The notes below the pieces were generated by a model, which did no database searches, was not told the DNA's origin, and saw nothing but the letters and a program-made list of their open reading frames with translations. Positions 22,137-30,505 of a DNA stretch of 31,678 nt are shown piece by piece; the stretch's first letter is position 1, and every line of letters starts with the position of its first letter. The position numbers and the translations under genes are program-made. The DNA is from Anaerolineales bacterium (lineage in GTDB: Bacteria; Chloroflexota; Anaerolineae; B4-G1; DUEL01). Where the stretch lies: NCBI GenBank assembly GCA_015662065.1, contig DQUX01000229.1, forward strand, positions 1 to 31,678, in the 5' to 3' direction.

Positions 22137-22612
22137 AACTGCACGAGTTGCGCCCGGCGGAAGGGACCAAGAAGCGGCGGAAGCGGGTCGGCCGGGGCAT
22201 CGCCGCCGGACAGGGGAAGACGGCTGGCCGCGGGACCAAGGGGCAGCGGGCTCGCAGCGGCGGCAGCCTCCCTCCCTACTTCGAAGGCGGGCAGTTGCCG
22301 CTGGTGCGAAAGCTCCCCTTCGTCCGAGGGGTGGGCTTCCGCGACCCCTGGAGGGTCCATTTTAAGCCAGTGAACGTGGAGAGACTGAACGGGTTCCGGC
22401 GGGGGAGCGTGGTCACTCCCGAGAAGCTGGCCGAGGCCGGTATCATCAAGCGGCCCGATGAGCTGGTGGTGATCCTTGGACGGGGTGAGTTGAAGAAAGC
22501 CCTCACGGTGAAGGCCCATCGCTTCTCTGCCGGCGCTCGGGCCAAGATCGAGGCGGCCGGTGGCACGGTGGAGGAGCTACCCTGGCAGCGGGGCGGCCGG
22601 CGGACCCGGTAG
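22133..22612 (+). CDS. rplO: 50S ribosomal protein L15 (uL15)
   Basis: The 159-residue L15 starts MKLHELRPAEGTKKRRKRVGRG and contains GKTAGRGTKGQRARSGG and FEGGQLPLVRKLP. It helps late 50S assembly. The ATG overlaps the rpmD stop. A 51-base gap follows before secY. Confidence 0.97.
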   Translation: MKLHELRPAEGTKKRRKRVGRGIAAGQGKTAGRGTKGQRARSGGSLPPYFEGGQLPLVRKLPFVRGVGFRDPWRVHFKPVNVERLNGFRRGSVVTPEKLAEAGIIKRPDELVVILGRGELKKALTVKAHRFSAGARAKIEAAGGTVEELPWQRGGRRTR

Positions 22613-22663
22613 CGGGGACACCCGGTCGTTTGCCCCTGCCGGAATGAAGGACGGAGAGAACCG

Positions 22664-23998
22664 ATGATCCAGGCGTTGCGCGATGCCCTGAGGTTGCCCG
22701 ACCTGCGAAGGCGGCTGTTCTACACGCTGCTGATCCTGGTCACCTACCGGGCGGCGGCTCACGTGCCCGTGCCTGGCATCAACTCCCAGGCTCTGCAGCA
22801 GTTGCTGGAGGGGACGACCGGGGCCAGCCAGTTATTCAACCTGCTGGACCTGCTCTCCGGCGGCGCGGTTGCCAACTATTCCATTCTGGCCAACGGGGTC
22901 TATCCCTATATCAATGCCTCCATCATCCTGCAGCTGCTGATCCCGGTCATCCCGGCGCTGAAGCGGATCGCCGAGGAGGAGGGGGAGGCCGGGCGGAACA
23001 AGCTCAATCAGTGGACCTACTACATCACCATCCCCCTGGGGGCCCTGCAGGCGTGGGGGCAGGCCCAGCTCTTCAGCAGTGCGGCGGGCGGGCAGCCTAT
23101 CCTGCCCCAGTTTGGGTTCCACCGGCCGGAGTTCATCCTGCCGACCCTCTCGGTGTTGGTGGCGATGACGGCCGGGACGATGTTCGCTATCTGGTTGGGC
23201 GAGCTGATCAGTGAGCAGGGCATCGGGAACGGGCTCTCGTTGATCATCTTCGGCGGGATCGTCTCCCGGACCCCGGTCAACCTGGCCCGCATCTACACCA
23301 CCGACGGCTGGCTGGGCATTCTGTTCTTCGTGGCGATCACCGCCCTGACGGTTTTCGTCATCGTCTACTTCCAGGAGGGGCAGCGCCGTATCCCGGTGCA
23401 GTACGGCAAGCGGGTGCGGGGTCGGCGGATGTACGGCGGCGGCAGCACCTACATCCCGCTGCGGATCAATATGGCGGGGATGATCCCCCTCATTTTCGCC
23501 AGCTCCATCCTCACCTTCCCGGCGGTCATCGCTCAGTTCTTCCTCCGCTCCGAGAACGTGGCGGTGGCCCAGTTCGCCGCCGGTGTGATGAACTTCTTCA
23601 CCCCCGGCGGCGCCAGGGAGTGGTACACCACTCTGCTCTATGCGTTGCTCTACTTCCTGTCCGTCGTCGGCTTCACCTACTTCTACACCTTCGTGCTGAT
23701 CGAGCAGCAGGACCTGCCCGGGACTCTGCGGAGGCAGGGAGGGTTCATCCCGGGCATCCGTCCGGGCAGGAAGACCGCCGACTACATCGAGGGGGTCTAC
23801 CGACGGATCACTCTGGTCGGCGCGTTGTTCCTGGGGGGCGTGGCGGCGTTGCCCTTCGTCACGCAGTTGGTGATGGAGACACGGGTGTTGCTGATCCAGT
23901 CGACGGGCCTGCTCATCGTGGTCGGCGTGGTGGTGGATACGATGCGGCAGTTGGAAGCCCAGTTGCTCATGCGCCACTACGAGGGGTTCATCAAGTGA
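22664..23998 (+). CDS. secY: protein translocase channel subunit SecY
   Basis: The 444-residue integral membrane protein has about ten hydrophobic segments and is the SecYEG pore. Family signatures include VPVPGIN near the first segment, the plug region GGAVANYSILANGVYPYINASII, ISEQGIGNGLSLIIF, the cytosolic loop EGQRRIPVQYGKRV and GGFIPGIRPGRKT. ATG 22664 follows ACGGAGAG. The last codons overlap adk (GTGA). Confidence 0.97.
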   Translation: MIQALRDALRLPDLRRRLFYTLLILVTYRAAAHVPVPGINSQALQQLLEGTTGASQLFNLLDLLSGGAVANYSILANGVYPYINASIILQLLIPVIPALKRIAEEEGEAGRNKLNQWTYYITIPLGALQAWGQAQLFSSAAGGQPILPQFGFHRPEFILPTLSVLVAMTAGTMFAIWLGELISEQGIGNGLSLIIFGGIVSRTPVNLARIYTTDGWLGILFFVAITALTVFVIVYFQEGQRRIPVQYGKRVRGRRMYGGGSTYIPLRINMAGMIPLIFASSILTFPAVIAQFFLRSENVAVAQFAAGVMNFFTPGGAREWYTTLLYALLYFLSVVGFTYFYTFVLIEQQDLPGTLRRQGGFIPGIRPGRKTADYIEGVYRRITLVGALFLGGVAALPFVTQLVMETRVLLIQSTGLLIVVGVVVDTMRQLEAQLLMRHYEGFIK

Positions 23999-24663
23999 GG
24001 GGCTGCGGGGTGGTCTTGCTGGGATTGCCCGGCGCAGGCAAGGGGACGCAGGCGGAGCGGCTGGCGAGAGCGCTAGGGGTGCCCCACGTCGCCAGTGGGG
24101 ACCTCTTCCGCGAGCACATGGACAGGGAGACCGAGCTGGGCCGACAGGCCCGGGCCTACGTGGAGCGGGGGGACCTGGTGCCGGACGAGGTGACCATTGG
24201 GATGGTCGCCGAGCGGCTTTCGCGGGCCGACTGCGCCGATGGCTTCGTCTTGGACGGGTTCCCGCGCACGGTGGCGCAGGCGGAGGCGCTGCGGCGGGTG
24301 CTCGACCGGATAGGGGGCGTGCTGCACATCGTCCCCCTGGTGAGGGTCAGCGAGGAGGTGGCCCTGGCCCGGCTGGCGGGTCGGTGGACCTGCCGGGACT
24401 GCGGGGCGGTCTATCACGACCTCTTCAGCCCGCCCCGGGAGGCAGGGGTGTGCGACGTCTGCGGTGGGGGTCTCTACCAGCGTCCCGACGAGACGCCGGA
24501 GGCCCACCGCCACCGCCTCCAGGTCTACAAGGAGCAGACCGCGCCGTTGGTGGAGTACTACCGCCGGGCCGGATTGCTGGTGGAGGTGGACGGGGAGCAG
24601 TCCATCGAGGATGTCCAGGCCGACCTGCGGGCGATTGTGGAGACAGCCTGCGGGGGCCGATGA
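23995..24663 (+). CDS. adk: adenylate kinase with zinc-binding LID
   Basis: This kinase interconverts ATP and AMP with two ADP. The P-loop GLPGAGKGTQ is at residues 10-19, GFVLDGFPRT is present, and the LID has Cys133/Cys136 and Cys153/Cys156, a structural zinc site. At 222 residues it is the long form. Two GTG starts are credible: 23995 overlapping the secY stop, and 24010 with GAGGGG seven bases upstream, giving MVLLGLPGAGKG; each has a suitable ribosome-binding site. The stop overlaps the map ATG. Confidence 0.96.
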   Translation: MRGCGVVLLGLPGAGKGTQAERLARALGVPHVASGDLFREHMDRETELGRQARAYVERGDLVPDEVTIGMVAERLSRADCADGFVLDGFPRTVAQAEALRRVLDRIGGVLHIVPLVRVSEEVALARLAGRWTCRDCGAVYHDLFSPPREAGVCDVCGGGLYQRPDETPEAHRHRLQVYKEQTAPLVEYYRRAGLLVEVDGEQSIEDVQADLRAIVETACGGR

Positions 24664-25430
24664 TCCACGTCAAGTCGAATTCGGAGCTTAAAAAGATGCG
24701 CCAGGCTGGCCGGATCGTGGCCGAGGTCCTGGAGCGGATGCGGGAGTGGGTGGCCCCCGGCGTGACGACGGGGGAGCTGAACGAGCTGGCGGAGGCGGTG
24801 ATCCGGAGCTACGGCGCGGTCCCGTCCTTCAAGGGATACCCGCCGGGAGGCGTCCATCCCTTTCCGGCGGCCATCTGCGCCTCGGTGAACGAGGAGTTGG
24901 TCCACGGGATCCCCGGCCCTCGGGTCCTCCAGGAGGGGGACATCATCAGCATCGACGTGGGGGCCATCTACGAGGGGTACCACGGAGATGCGGCGGTGAC
25001 GCTGCCGGTGGGGGAGATCGGCGAGGAGGCCCGGCGGCTGCTGGAGGTGACGGAGGGGGCGCTCTACGCCGGCATTGCCCAGACGCGGGCCGGCAACCGC
25101 TCCGGTGACATTTCCGCGGCGATCCAGGCCTATGCCGAGGGGCACGGCTACAACGTCGTGCGGGAGTACACCGGCCACGGGATCGGCCGGCGGATGCATG
25201 AGGACCCGCAGGTCCCCAACTTCGGGGAGCCGGGGCGCGGGACGTTGCTCCGGCCGGGGATGACCATCGCGCTGGAGCCGATGCTCCTTTCCGGGGACTA
25301 TCGGGTGCATGTGTTGGAGGACAACTGGACGGTGGTCTCGGCGGACGGGCGGTTGACCGCCCACTTCGAGCATACCATCGTGGTCCGAGATGGGGGGGCG
25401 GAGATTTTGACGCGGTTGGGGTGCGATTGA
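24660..25430 (+). CDS. map: type I methionine aminopeptidase
   Basis: The 256-residue enzyme removes N-terminal Met from new proteins. The five metal ligands are in place: Asp99, Asp110, His173, Glu206 and Glu237; His82 (VHGIPG) is the usual substrate-binding His. ATG 24660 overlaps the adk stop (ATGA). infA, commonly located between map and rpmJ, is absent here. Confidence 0.97.
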   Translation: MIHVKSNSELKKMRQAGRIVAEVLERMREWVAPGVTTGELNELAEAVIRSYGAVPSFKGYPPGGVHPFPAAICASVNEELVHGIPGPRVLQEGDIISIDVGAIYEGYHGDAAVTLPVGEIGEEARRLLEVTEGALYAGIAQTRAGNRSGDISAAIQAYAEGHGYNVVREYTGHGIGRRMHEDPQVPNFGEPGRGTLLRPGMTIALEPMLLSGDYRVHVLEDNWTVVSADGRLTAHFEHTIVVRDGGAEILTRLGCD

Positions 25431-25455
25431 TGGCGCCAACACAAGGGGGAGTGGG

Positions 25456-25569
25456 ATGAAGGTTTCACCTTCTGTGAAGCGAAGATGTCCTAAGTGCAAG
25501 ATCATTCGACGACGGGGTGTGGTGCGGGTGATCTGCGAGAACCCGAAGCACAAGCAGCGGCAAGGGTAG
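25456..25569 (+). CDS. rpmJ: 50S ribosomal protein L36 (bL36)
   Basis: A 37-residue protein, MKVSPSVKRRCPKCK followed by IIRRRGVVRVICENPKHKQRQG, has the C11/C14/C27/H32 zinc ribbon of L36. It lies at its standard place before rpsM, with AAGGGGGAG before the ATG. Confidence 0.97.
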   Translation: MKVSPSVKRRCPKCKIIRRRGVVRVICENPKHKQRQG

Positions 25570-25649
25570 GTACAGGGCCCGGGAGGCCGACCCTCAAGCC
25601 CTATCGGGGTCTGGGGTTTGGCCGTTGGGATCACAGACCGGAGGGGAGC

Positions 25650-26039
25650 ATGGCACGTATCGCAGGGGTGGACCTGCCCCGAAACAAGCGAATTGAGGTT
25701 GGCCTGACTTATATCTACGGCATTGGGCGCACTTCCAGCCATGAGATTCTGCGCAAGGCCGGGGTAGACCCGGACCGGCGGGTGAGGGATCTGACGGAGA
25801 CGGAGGTGGCCCGGCTGCGGGAGGTCATCGACCGGGAGTACCGGGTGGAGGGCGACCTGCGGCGCGAGGTACAGATGAACATCAAGCGGCTGATCGAGAT
25901 CGGCTGCTATCGGGGGTTGCGCCACCGGATGGGGTTGCCGGTGCGCGGGCAGCGCACGCGCACTAACGCCCGCACCAAGCGGGGGCCGCGCAAGACGGTG
26001 CCGGGGCGCGGGCGACGACGAGGGATGAAGAAGAAGTAG
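25650..26039 (+). CDS. rpsM: 30S ribosomal protein S13 (uS13)
   Basis: The 129-residue S13 begins MARIAGVDLPRNKRIEVGLTYIYGIG and ends in the basic tail with GLPVRGQRTRTNARTKRGPRK. It contacts P-site tRNA and the L5 bridge. ATG 25650 follows GGAGGGGAGC; the longer open frame overlapping rpmJ is not supported. Confidence 0.97.
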   Translation: MARIAGVDLPRNKRIEVGLTYIYGIGRTSSHEILRKAGVDPDRRVRDLTETEVARLREVIDREYRVEGDLRREVQMNIKRLIEIGCYRGLRHRMGLPVRGQRTRTNARTKRGPRKTVPGRGRRRGMKKK

Positions 26040-26041
26040 AG

Positions 26042-26059
26042 GGCGCGATTCATCGCGCC
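26042..26059 (+). repeat. TTCA-loop GC hairpin, copy 1 (rpsM-rpsK spacer)
   Basis: GGCGCGA (26042-26048) pairs with TCGCGCC (26053-26059) around TTCA, three bases after the rpsM stop. No T-run follows. Confidence 0.7.
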
Positions 26060-26069
26060 GGTGTTGGCT

Positions 26070-26089
26070 AGGCGCGGTTCACCGCGCCT
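26070..26089 (+). repeat. TTCA-loop GC hairpin, copy 2 (rpsM-rpsK spacer)
   Basis: AGGCGCGG (26070-26077) pairs with CCGCGCCT (26082-26089) around the same TTCA loop. Differences from copy 1 in the stem are compensated on the other side. Confidence 0.7.
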
Positions 26090-26113
26090 GCACCAAGCGC
26101 GGCTGGAGGACAT

Positions 26114-26512
26114 ATGGGACGAGGTCAAAGAGGACGGAGGCGGACGACCCGCCGGGTGAAGCGGAATGTGCCGCGGGGGCACGCCCACATTCACGCCACT
26201 TTCAACAATACCATCATCACGATGACCGACCAGGAGGGGAACGTCATCAACTGGGCCAGCGCCGGGTCGGTGGGCTTCAAGGGCTCTCGGAAGAGCACGC
26301 CCTTCGCCGCCCGGCAGGCGGCCCAGCGGGCGGCCAGGGGTGCGATGGACAACGGGATGCTCGAGATCGACGTCTTTGTGAAGGGGCCCGGCCCGGGTCG
26401 GGAGGCGGCCATCCGTGCCCTTCAGGCGGCGGGGCTGAGGATTCGCTCCATCACCGACGTGACGCCCATCCCGCACAACGGTTGTCGGCCGCCCAAGAAG
26501 CGCCGGGTGTAA
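26114..26512 (+). CDS. rpsK: 30S ribosomal protein S11 (uS11)
   Basis: The 132-residue S11 has HIHATFNNTIITMTD, ASAGSVGFKGSRKSTPFAAR and the end GCRPPKKRRV. It lies on the platform near the anti-Shine-Dalgarno region. ATG 26114 follows TGGAGGA. Confidence 0.98.
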   Translation: MGRGQRGRRRTTRRVKRNVPRGHAHIHATFNNTIITMTDQEGNVINWASAGSVGFKGSRKSTPFAARQAAQRAARGAMDNGMLEIDVFVKGPGPGREAAIRALQAAGLRIRSITDVTPIPHNGCRPPKKRRV

Positions 26513-26533
26513 TCGGACGTTTGGGGAGGAAGT

Positions 26534-27172
26534 ATGGCCAGATATACAGGCCCAGTTTGCAAGCTGTGTCGTCGCGAGAGGCAGAAGTTGTTTCTGAAGG
26601 GGGAACGGTGTTTCTCCCCCAGGTGTGCCCTGGAGCGGCGGGATTACCCGCCGGGGATGCACGGGCAGATGGCCCGTTTCCGCCGCCGTCGGCCTTCTGA
26701 CTACCACCGCCAGTTGCGGGAGAAGCAGAAGGTGCGCCGGATCTACGGGGTGCTGGAGCGGCAGTTCCGCCGCTACTTCCGAGAGGCGGAGCGCCAGCCC
26801 GGCCTCACGGGGGAGAACCTGCTCGTTCTCCTGGAACGACGGCTGGATAACGTCGTCTACCGGCTGGGCTTTGCCGACTCCCGGGCCCAGGCCCGCCAGT
26901 TGGTCCAGCACGGTCATTTCACCGTCAACGGCCGTCGTACCACCATCCCCTCCTACCTGGTGCGCCCAGGGGATGTCATCGCCGTTCGGGAGGGGAGCCG
27001 CAAGCGAACGTATTTCAAGGACCGGGCCCAGGTGCTGGACGCGCAGCGCGCGCCCCGCTGGCTGAGCCTGGAACCGGAGACGCTCTCGGCCCGGGTGGTA
27101 GGGACACCCGAGCGGGCGGACGTGGATATTCCGATCAACGAGCAACTGGTCGTGGAGTACTATTCCCGGTAG
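26534..27172 (+). CDS. rpsD: 30S ribosomal protein S4, zinc-binding type (uS4)
   Basis: The 212-residue S4 has four N-terminal cysteines (C9, C12, C26, C31: CKLC and CFSPRC), like zinc-containing Thermus S4, and the S4 RNA-binding domain LDNVVYRLGFADSRAQARQLVQHGHFTVNG. Its location just before rpoA fits the alpha operon outside Firmicutes. Confidence 0.98.
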   Translation: MARYTGPVCKLCRRERQKLFLKGERCFSPRCALERRDYPPGMHGQMARFRRRRPSDYHRQLREKQKVRRIYGVLERQFRRYFREAERQPGLTGENLLVLLERRLDNVVYRLGFADSRAQARQLVQHGHFTVNGRRTTIPSYLVRPGDVIAVREGSRKRTYFKDRAQVLDAQRAPRWLSLEPETLSARVVGTPERADVDIPINEQLVVEYYSR

Positions 27173-27209
27173 GCCGCTACGGCGGTCGGCCCAATGGAGG
27201 GAGGCGAGG

Positions 27210-28166
27210 TTGTTTACGCCGGTTCTGCCTAAGATCGAGACAGAGGCCATCTCGCAGCAGTATGGTCGGTTCATCATCGGCCCACTGGAGAGCGGGTACG
27301 GCATCACGCTGGGCAATGCCCTGCGGCGGGTGTTGCTTTCCTCGCTGCCAGGCGCTGCGGTGACCTCGATCCGCATCCTGGATGTGCCCCACGAGTTCGC
27401 GGTTCTCCCGCACGTGCGGGAGGACGTGACCCAGATCATCCTGCAGGTGAAGCAGTTGCGCCTGAAGATGAACGGGGACGGGCCGATGCGGATGATGCTG
27501 GAGGCCCGCGGCGAGGGGGTTATCACCGCGGGCGATATCAAGGCTCCACCGGAGATCGAATTGCTTAACCCCGATCTCTATCTCTTCACGACCGACTCCG
27601 CCGAGGCCCGCGTGGAGATGGAGTTCACCGTGGAGCGGGGCCGGGGATACTCCCCGGCGGAGGAGCGGGGGCGCGTGCCCATCGGGGAGTTGCCGGTGGA
27701 TGCCATTTTCAGTCCCATCCGCCGGGTGGCGTTCGACGTGGAGCGGGCCCGGGTGGGCCAGATGACCAACTACGACCGTCTCACGATGAATGTATGGACC
27801 GACGGGCGTATCAGCCCGATGGAGGCGCTGAAGGAGGCGGCCCGTATCCTGGTCACCCACCTGAGGCTGGTGGCGGGGATCACCGAGGAGGCCGAGGTCG
27901 AGGTCGAGGAGGAGGTAGGCATCCCCAGTCGCGTCTACGACGTACTCATCGACGATCTGGGGCTCAGCGTCCGCGTTTTCAACGCCCTCAAGCGGGCCGG
28001 CATCTCCAAGATCGGTGAGGTGTTGGATATGCTGGCGAAGGGGGAGGATGCCATCCTGACGATCCGCAACTTCGGCGATAAATCGCTGGCGGAGTTGAAG
28101 GAGAAGCTGCAGGAGGGCGGTTACCTGGAGTATCTGGAGGCGGAGGAGGAAAGCCCGGCGGGGTAG
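27210..28166 (+). CDS. rpoA: RNA polymerase alpha subunit
   Basis: The 318-residue protein has an N-terminal dimerisation domain with SGYGITLGNALRRVLLSSLPG and a C-terminal domain from residue ~245 with DLGLSVRVFNALKRAGISKIGEVLDM and IRNFGDKSLAELKEKL, which binds upstream promoter DNA and regulators. The start is TTG 27210 after GGAGGGAGG. Confidence 0.97.
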   Translation: MFTPVLPKIETEAISQQYGRFIIGPLESGYGITLGNALRRVLLSSLPGAAVTSIRILDVPHEFAVLPHVREDVTQIILQVKQLRLKMNGDGPMRMMLEARGEGVITAGDIKAPPEIELLNPDLYLFTTDSAEARVEMEFTVERGRGYSPAEERGRVPIGELPVDAIFSPIRRVAFDVERARVGQMTNYDRLTMNVWTDGRISPMEALKEAARILVTHLRLVAGITEEAEVEVEEEVGIPSRVYDVLIDDLGLSVRVFNALKRAGISKIGEVLDMLAKGEDAILTIRNFGDKSLAELKEKLQEGGYLEYLEAEEESPAG

Positions 28167-28191
28167 AGCGGGGTTGTCTGGAGGTGGTTGG

Positions 28192-28689
28192 ATGCGGCAT
28201 CGCGTCGCGGGAAAGAAACTGAATCGCTCAGGCGGCCATCGCCGCGCGCTGTTGCGAAACCTGGTGTCGGAGCTCATCCGCCACGAGCGGATCAAGACGA
28301 CGGAGGCGAAGGCCCGGGCGGTCCGCCCGATGGCGGAACGGCTGGTGACGAAGGCGCGCAAGGCCCAGGCGGAACGGGTGGTGGAGCTGGCCAAGCAGCG
28401 GGACGTGAGGAGGCTGTCGGCCTGGTTCAACGCCAAGCGGGCAGGGCAGCTCATCGAGCTGGTGGAGCAGGGGGATGAGGAGGGGCTGGGAAGGATGGCC
28501 CAGGAGCTGGCCCTGCACGCCCGGCGTCAGGTGTTGGCGACACTGACCGACAGGGGGCTCGTTAGGAAGCTGGTGGAGGAGATCGCCCCGCGCTATATAG
28601 ACCGGCCCGGTGGCTACACCCGTATCATCAAGCTGGGGCCCCGAAAAGGGGATGCGGCCCCGATGGCGATACTGGAGTTGGTGGAGTAG
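28192..28689 (+). CDS. rplQ: 50S ribosomal protein L17 (bL17) with a central insertion
   Basis: The 165-residue L17 is about 45 residues longer than Bacillus L17 (~120). The start MRHRVAGKKLNRSGGHRRALLRNL, HERIKTTEAKA, LHARRQVLATL and GGYTRIIKLGPRKGDAAPMAILEL are standard. An extra helical, charged stretch lies at residues ~58-105. ATG 28192 has GGAGG seven bases upstream. Confidence 0.95.
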   Translation: MRHRVAGKKLNRSGGHRRALLRNLVSELIRHERIKTTEAKARAVRPMAERLVTKARKAQAERVVELAKQRDVRRLSAWFNAKRAGQLIELVEQGDEEGLGRMAQELALHARRQVLATLTDRGLVRKLVEEIAPRYIDRPGGYTRIIKLGPRKGDAAPMAILELVE

Positions 28690-28698
28690 AGACGCAGG

Positions 28699-28718
28699 GG
28701 GCGCGATTCATCGCGCCC
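28699..28718 (+). repeat. TTCA-loop GC hairpin, copy 3 (rplQ-truA spacer)
   Basis: GGGCGCGA (28699-28706) pairs with TCGCGCCC (28711-28718) around TTCA. The core is identical to copy 1 and it also lies just downstream of a stop codon. Confidence 0.7.
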
Positions 28719-28737
28719 GTGTCCCAGGATGTGCCGG

Positions 28738-29475
28738 ATGCGGGTGCGGGCGACCGTCGCCTATGATGGGACCGATTACCAGGGCTTTCAGCGCCAGGCC
28801 AACGGACCTACGGTTCAGGAGGCTCTGGAGACCGCCTTGGCGCGGGTGACGGGGGAGGAGACAACCGTTCTGGCGGCAGGCCGGACCGACGCGGGGGTGC
28901 ACGCCGAGGGACAGGTGATCGCCTTCGACACCCGGTGGCGGCATTCTCTGGAGGAGTTGCAGCGAGCGCTCAACGCGGTATTGCCTTCCGACGTGGCCAT
29001 CCGACGGGTGGTTCGGGCCCATCCCGATTTCCACCCCCGCTACGAGGCCCGCAGCCGTCACTATCGGTATACCGTTTACAATCATCCCGTCCGTTCGCCG
29101 CTGGCCCGCCGGACCAGCCTGCATGTGCCGACGCGGTTGGACGTGGAAGCGATGCAGGCGGCGGCTCGGCTGGTGGTCGGGGAGCGGGATTTCGCCGCCT
29201 TCGGCCGGCCGCCCCAGGGGGCGAACACAGTGCGGCGGGTGGTCCGGGCGGGGTGGGGTGGTGAGCCGCCCTGGCTGTACTTCGACATCGAGGCGAACGC
29301 TTTTCTCTACCGGATGGTGCGCAGCCTGGTGGGGTCGATGCTCCAGGTTGGGCTGGGGCGGATGACGGTGGCGGCGTTCGAGCAGGTTCTGCTTTCGCGG
29401 GACCGAGCGCGGGCCGGGCCGACGGCCCCACCGCGTGGGCTGTGTCTGGTCGAGGTGCGATACGAGGGTGATTAG
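28738..29475 (+). CDS. truA: tRNA pseudouridine synthase A
   Basis: The 245-residue enzyme makes pseudouridine at tRNA positions 38-40. It has AYDGTDYQGFQRQ and the catalytic motif GRTDAGVHA with Asp51, plus ANAFLYRMVRSLVGSML. ATG 28738 is preferred (AGGA eight bases upstream); ATG 28729 would add three residues. It lies between rplQ and rplM, as in Firmicutes and many other bacteria. Confidence 0.95.
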   Translation: MRVRATVAYDGTDYQGFQRQANGPTVQEALETALARVTGEETTVLAAGRTDAGVHAEGQVIAFDTRWRHSLEELQRALNAVLPSDVAIRRVVRAHPDFHPRYEARSRHYRYTVYNHPVRSPLARRTSLHVPTRLDVEAMQAAARLVVGERDFAAFGRPPQGANTVRRVVRAGWGGEPPWLYFDIEANAFLYRMVRSLVGSMLQVGLGRMTVAAFEQVLLSRDRARAGPTAPPRGLCLVEVRYEGD

Positions 29476-29511
29476 CACCTGAGATTCTTTTCAGATCGGG
29501 AGTGAGTTAGG

Positions 29512-29940
29512 GTGAAGACCTACGTGACGAAGCCAAGCGAGGTGGAACGGGAGTGGTTCATCGTGGACGCCGAGGGGAAGACCCTGGGGCGTCTGGCGAC
29601 GAGGATCGCGCACGTCCTCCGGGGTAAGCACAAGCCGAATTACTCCCCTGCCGTGGACGTGGGGGATTACGTGATCGTGATCAACGCGGAGAAGGTGCGG
29701 GTCACGGGCCGCAAGCTGGATCAGAAGATCTACTATCGCCACTCAGGCTACCCCGGAGGGCTTAAGGAGATCACTCTGCGGGAGCAGTTGGTCAAGCATC
29801 CCACCCGGGTGATCGAACACGCGGTGCGGGGCATGCTGCCCAAGAACGCGCTGGGGCGGCGGATGTTCAAGAAGTTGAGGGTGTACGCTGGGCCAGACCA
29901 TCCGCACCAAGCCCAGCGGCCCAGGCCTCTGGAGTGGTAG
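29512..29940 (+). CDS. rplM: 50S ribosomal protein L13 (uL13)
   Basis: The 142-residue L13 begins with KTYVTKPSEVEREWFIVDAEGKTLGRLAT and has VRGMLPKNALGRRMFKKLRVYAGPDHPH. It is an early 50S assembly protein. The start is GTG 29512 with GGGAG upstream. It is followed by rpsI in the usual pair. Confidence 0.97.
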   Translation: MKTYVTKPSEVEREWFIVDAEGKTLGRLATRIAHVLRGKHKPNYSPAVDVGDYVIVINAEKVRVTGRKLDQKIYYRHSGYPGGLKEITLREQLVKHPTRVIEHAVRGMLPKNALGRRMFKKLRVYAGPDHPHQAQRPRPLEW

Positions 29941-29960
29941 CGGGGAGGAGAAGAGCAAGG

Positions 29961-30359
29961 ATGGCAGAGCAGCGGTATTACGAGGGTGTGGGACGGAGAA
30001 AGGCGGCCACGGCGCGGGTGCGGCTCTACCCGGCCGAAAACGGGGATATGGTGGTCAACGGGCGGCCCCTTCGGGAGTACTTTGTGCGGGAGGTGGACAT
30101 CGTCCACTTGCTGGAGCCCCTGAAGGTCACCGGGATGGAAGGCCGCTTCAACATCTCGGTGAAGGTGCGGGGAGGGGGCGTCGGTGGGCAGGCCGGCGCG
30201 GTCCGTCTGGGCATCGCGCGGGCGCTGCTCAAGGTGGACCCGGAACTGCGGCCGGTGTTGCGGCGGGGTGGCTTTCTCACCAGGGATGCGCGGGTGAAGG
30301 AGCGGAAGAAGCCGGGTCTCAAGCGCGCGCGCAAGGCTCCTCAGTACACGAAGCGGTAG
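29961..30359 (+). CDS. rpsI: 30S ribosomal protein S9 (uS9)
   Basis: The 132-residue S9 starts EQRYYEGVGRRKAATARVRLYP, has VRGGGVGGQAGAVRLGIARAL and ends KAPQYTKR; this basic C-terminus contacts P-site tRNA. ATG 29961 follows GGAGAAGAGCAAGG. It is the last gene of the ribosomal run. Confidence 0.97.
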   Translation: MAEQRYYEGVGRRKAATARVRLYPAENGDMVVNGRPLREYFVREVDIVHLLEPLKVTGMEGRFNISVKVRGGGVGGQAGAVRLGIARALLKVDPELRPVLRRGGFLTRDARVKERKKPGLKRARKAPQYTKR

Positions 30360-30389
30360 CCCGCTTGAAGCAGCGACAACGGGGATTTG

Positions 30390-30420
30390 GAGGGCGAGGA
30401 GGGTGGAGATCCTCGCCCTC
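30390..30420 (+). terminator. terminator of the ribosomal-protein run
   Basis: GAGGGCGAGGA (30390-30400) pairs perfectly with TCCTCGCCCTC (30410-30420) around a 9-base loop, followed by TTGCTCT. It is a strong stem with a weak T-run, 30 bases after rpsI. Confidence 0.65.
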
Positions 30421-30463
30421 TTGCTCTACGGGGTGGCTATACCAGCCTGGGTGGGTGGTGGCG

Positions 30464-30492
30464 TTGCTGTCATTGGCAAAGTGTGCTAAAAT
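30464..30492 (+). promoter_or_regulatory. promoter of the cyclic-nucleotide-domain gene
   Basis: TAAAAT at 30487-30492 is preceded by TGC, an extended -10. A weak -35, TTGCTG, lies at 30464-30469 with 17-base spacing. Confidence 0.5.
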
Positions 30493-30505
30493 AGGAATGA
30501 AAGAG

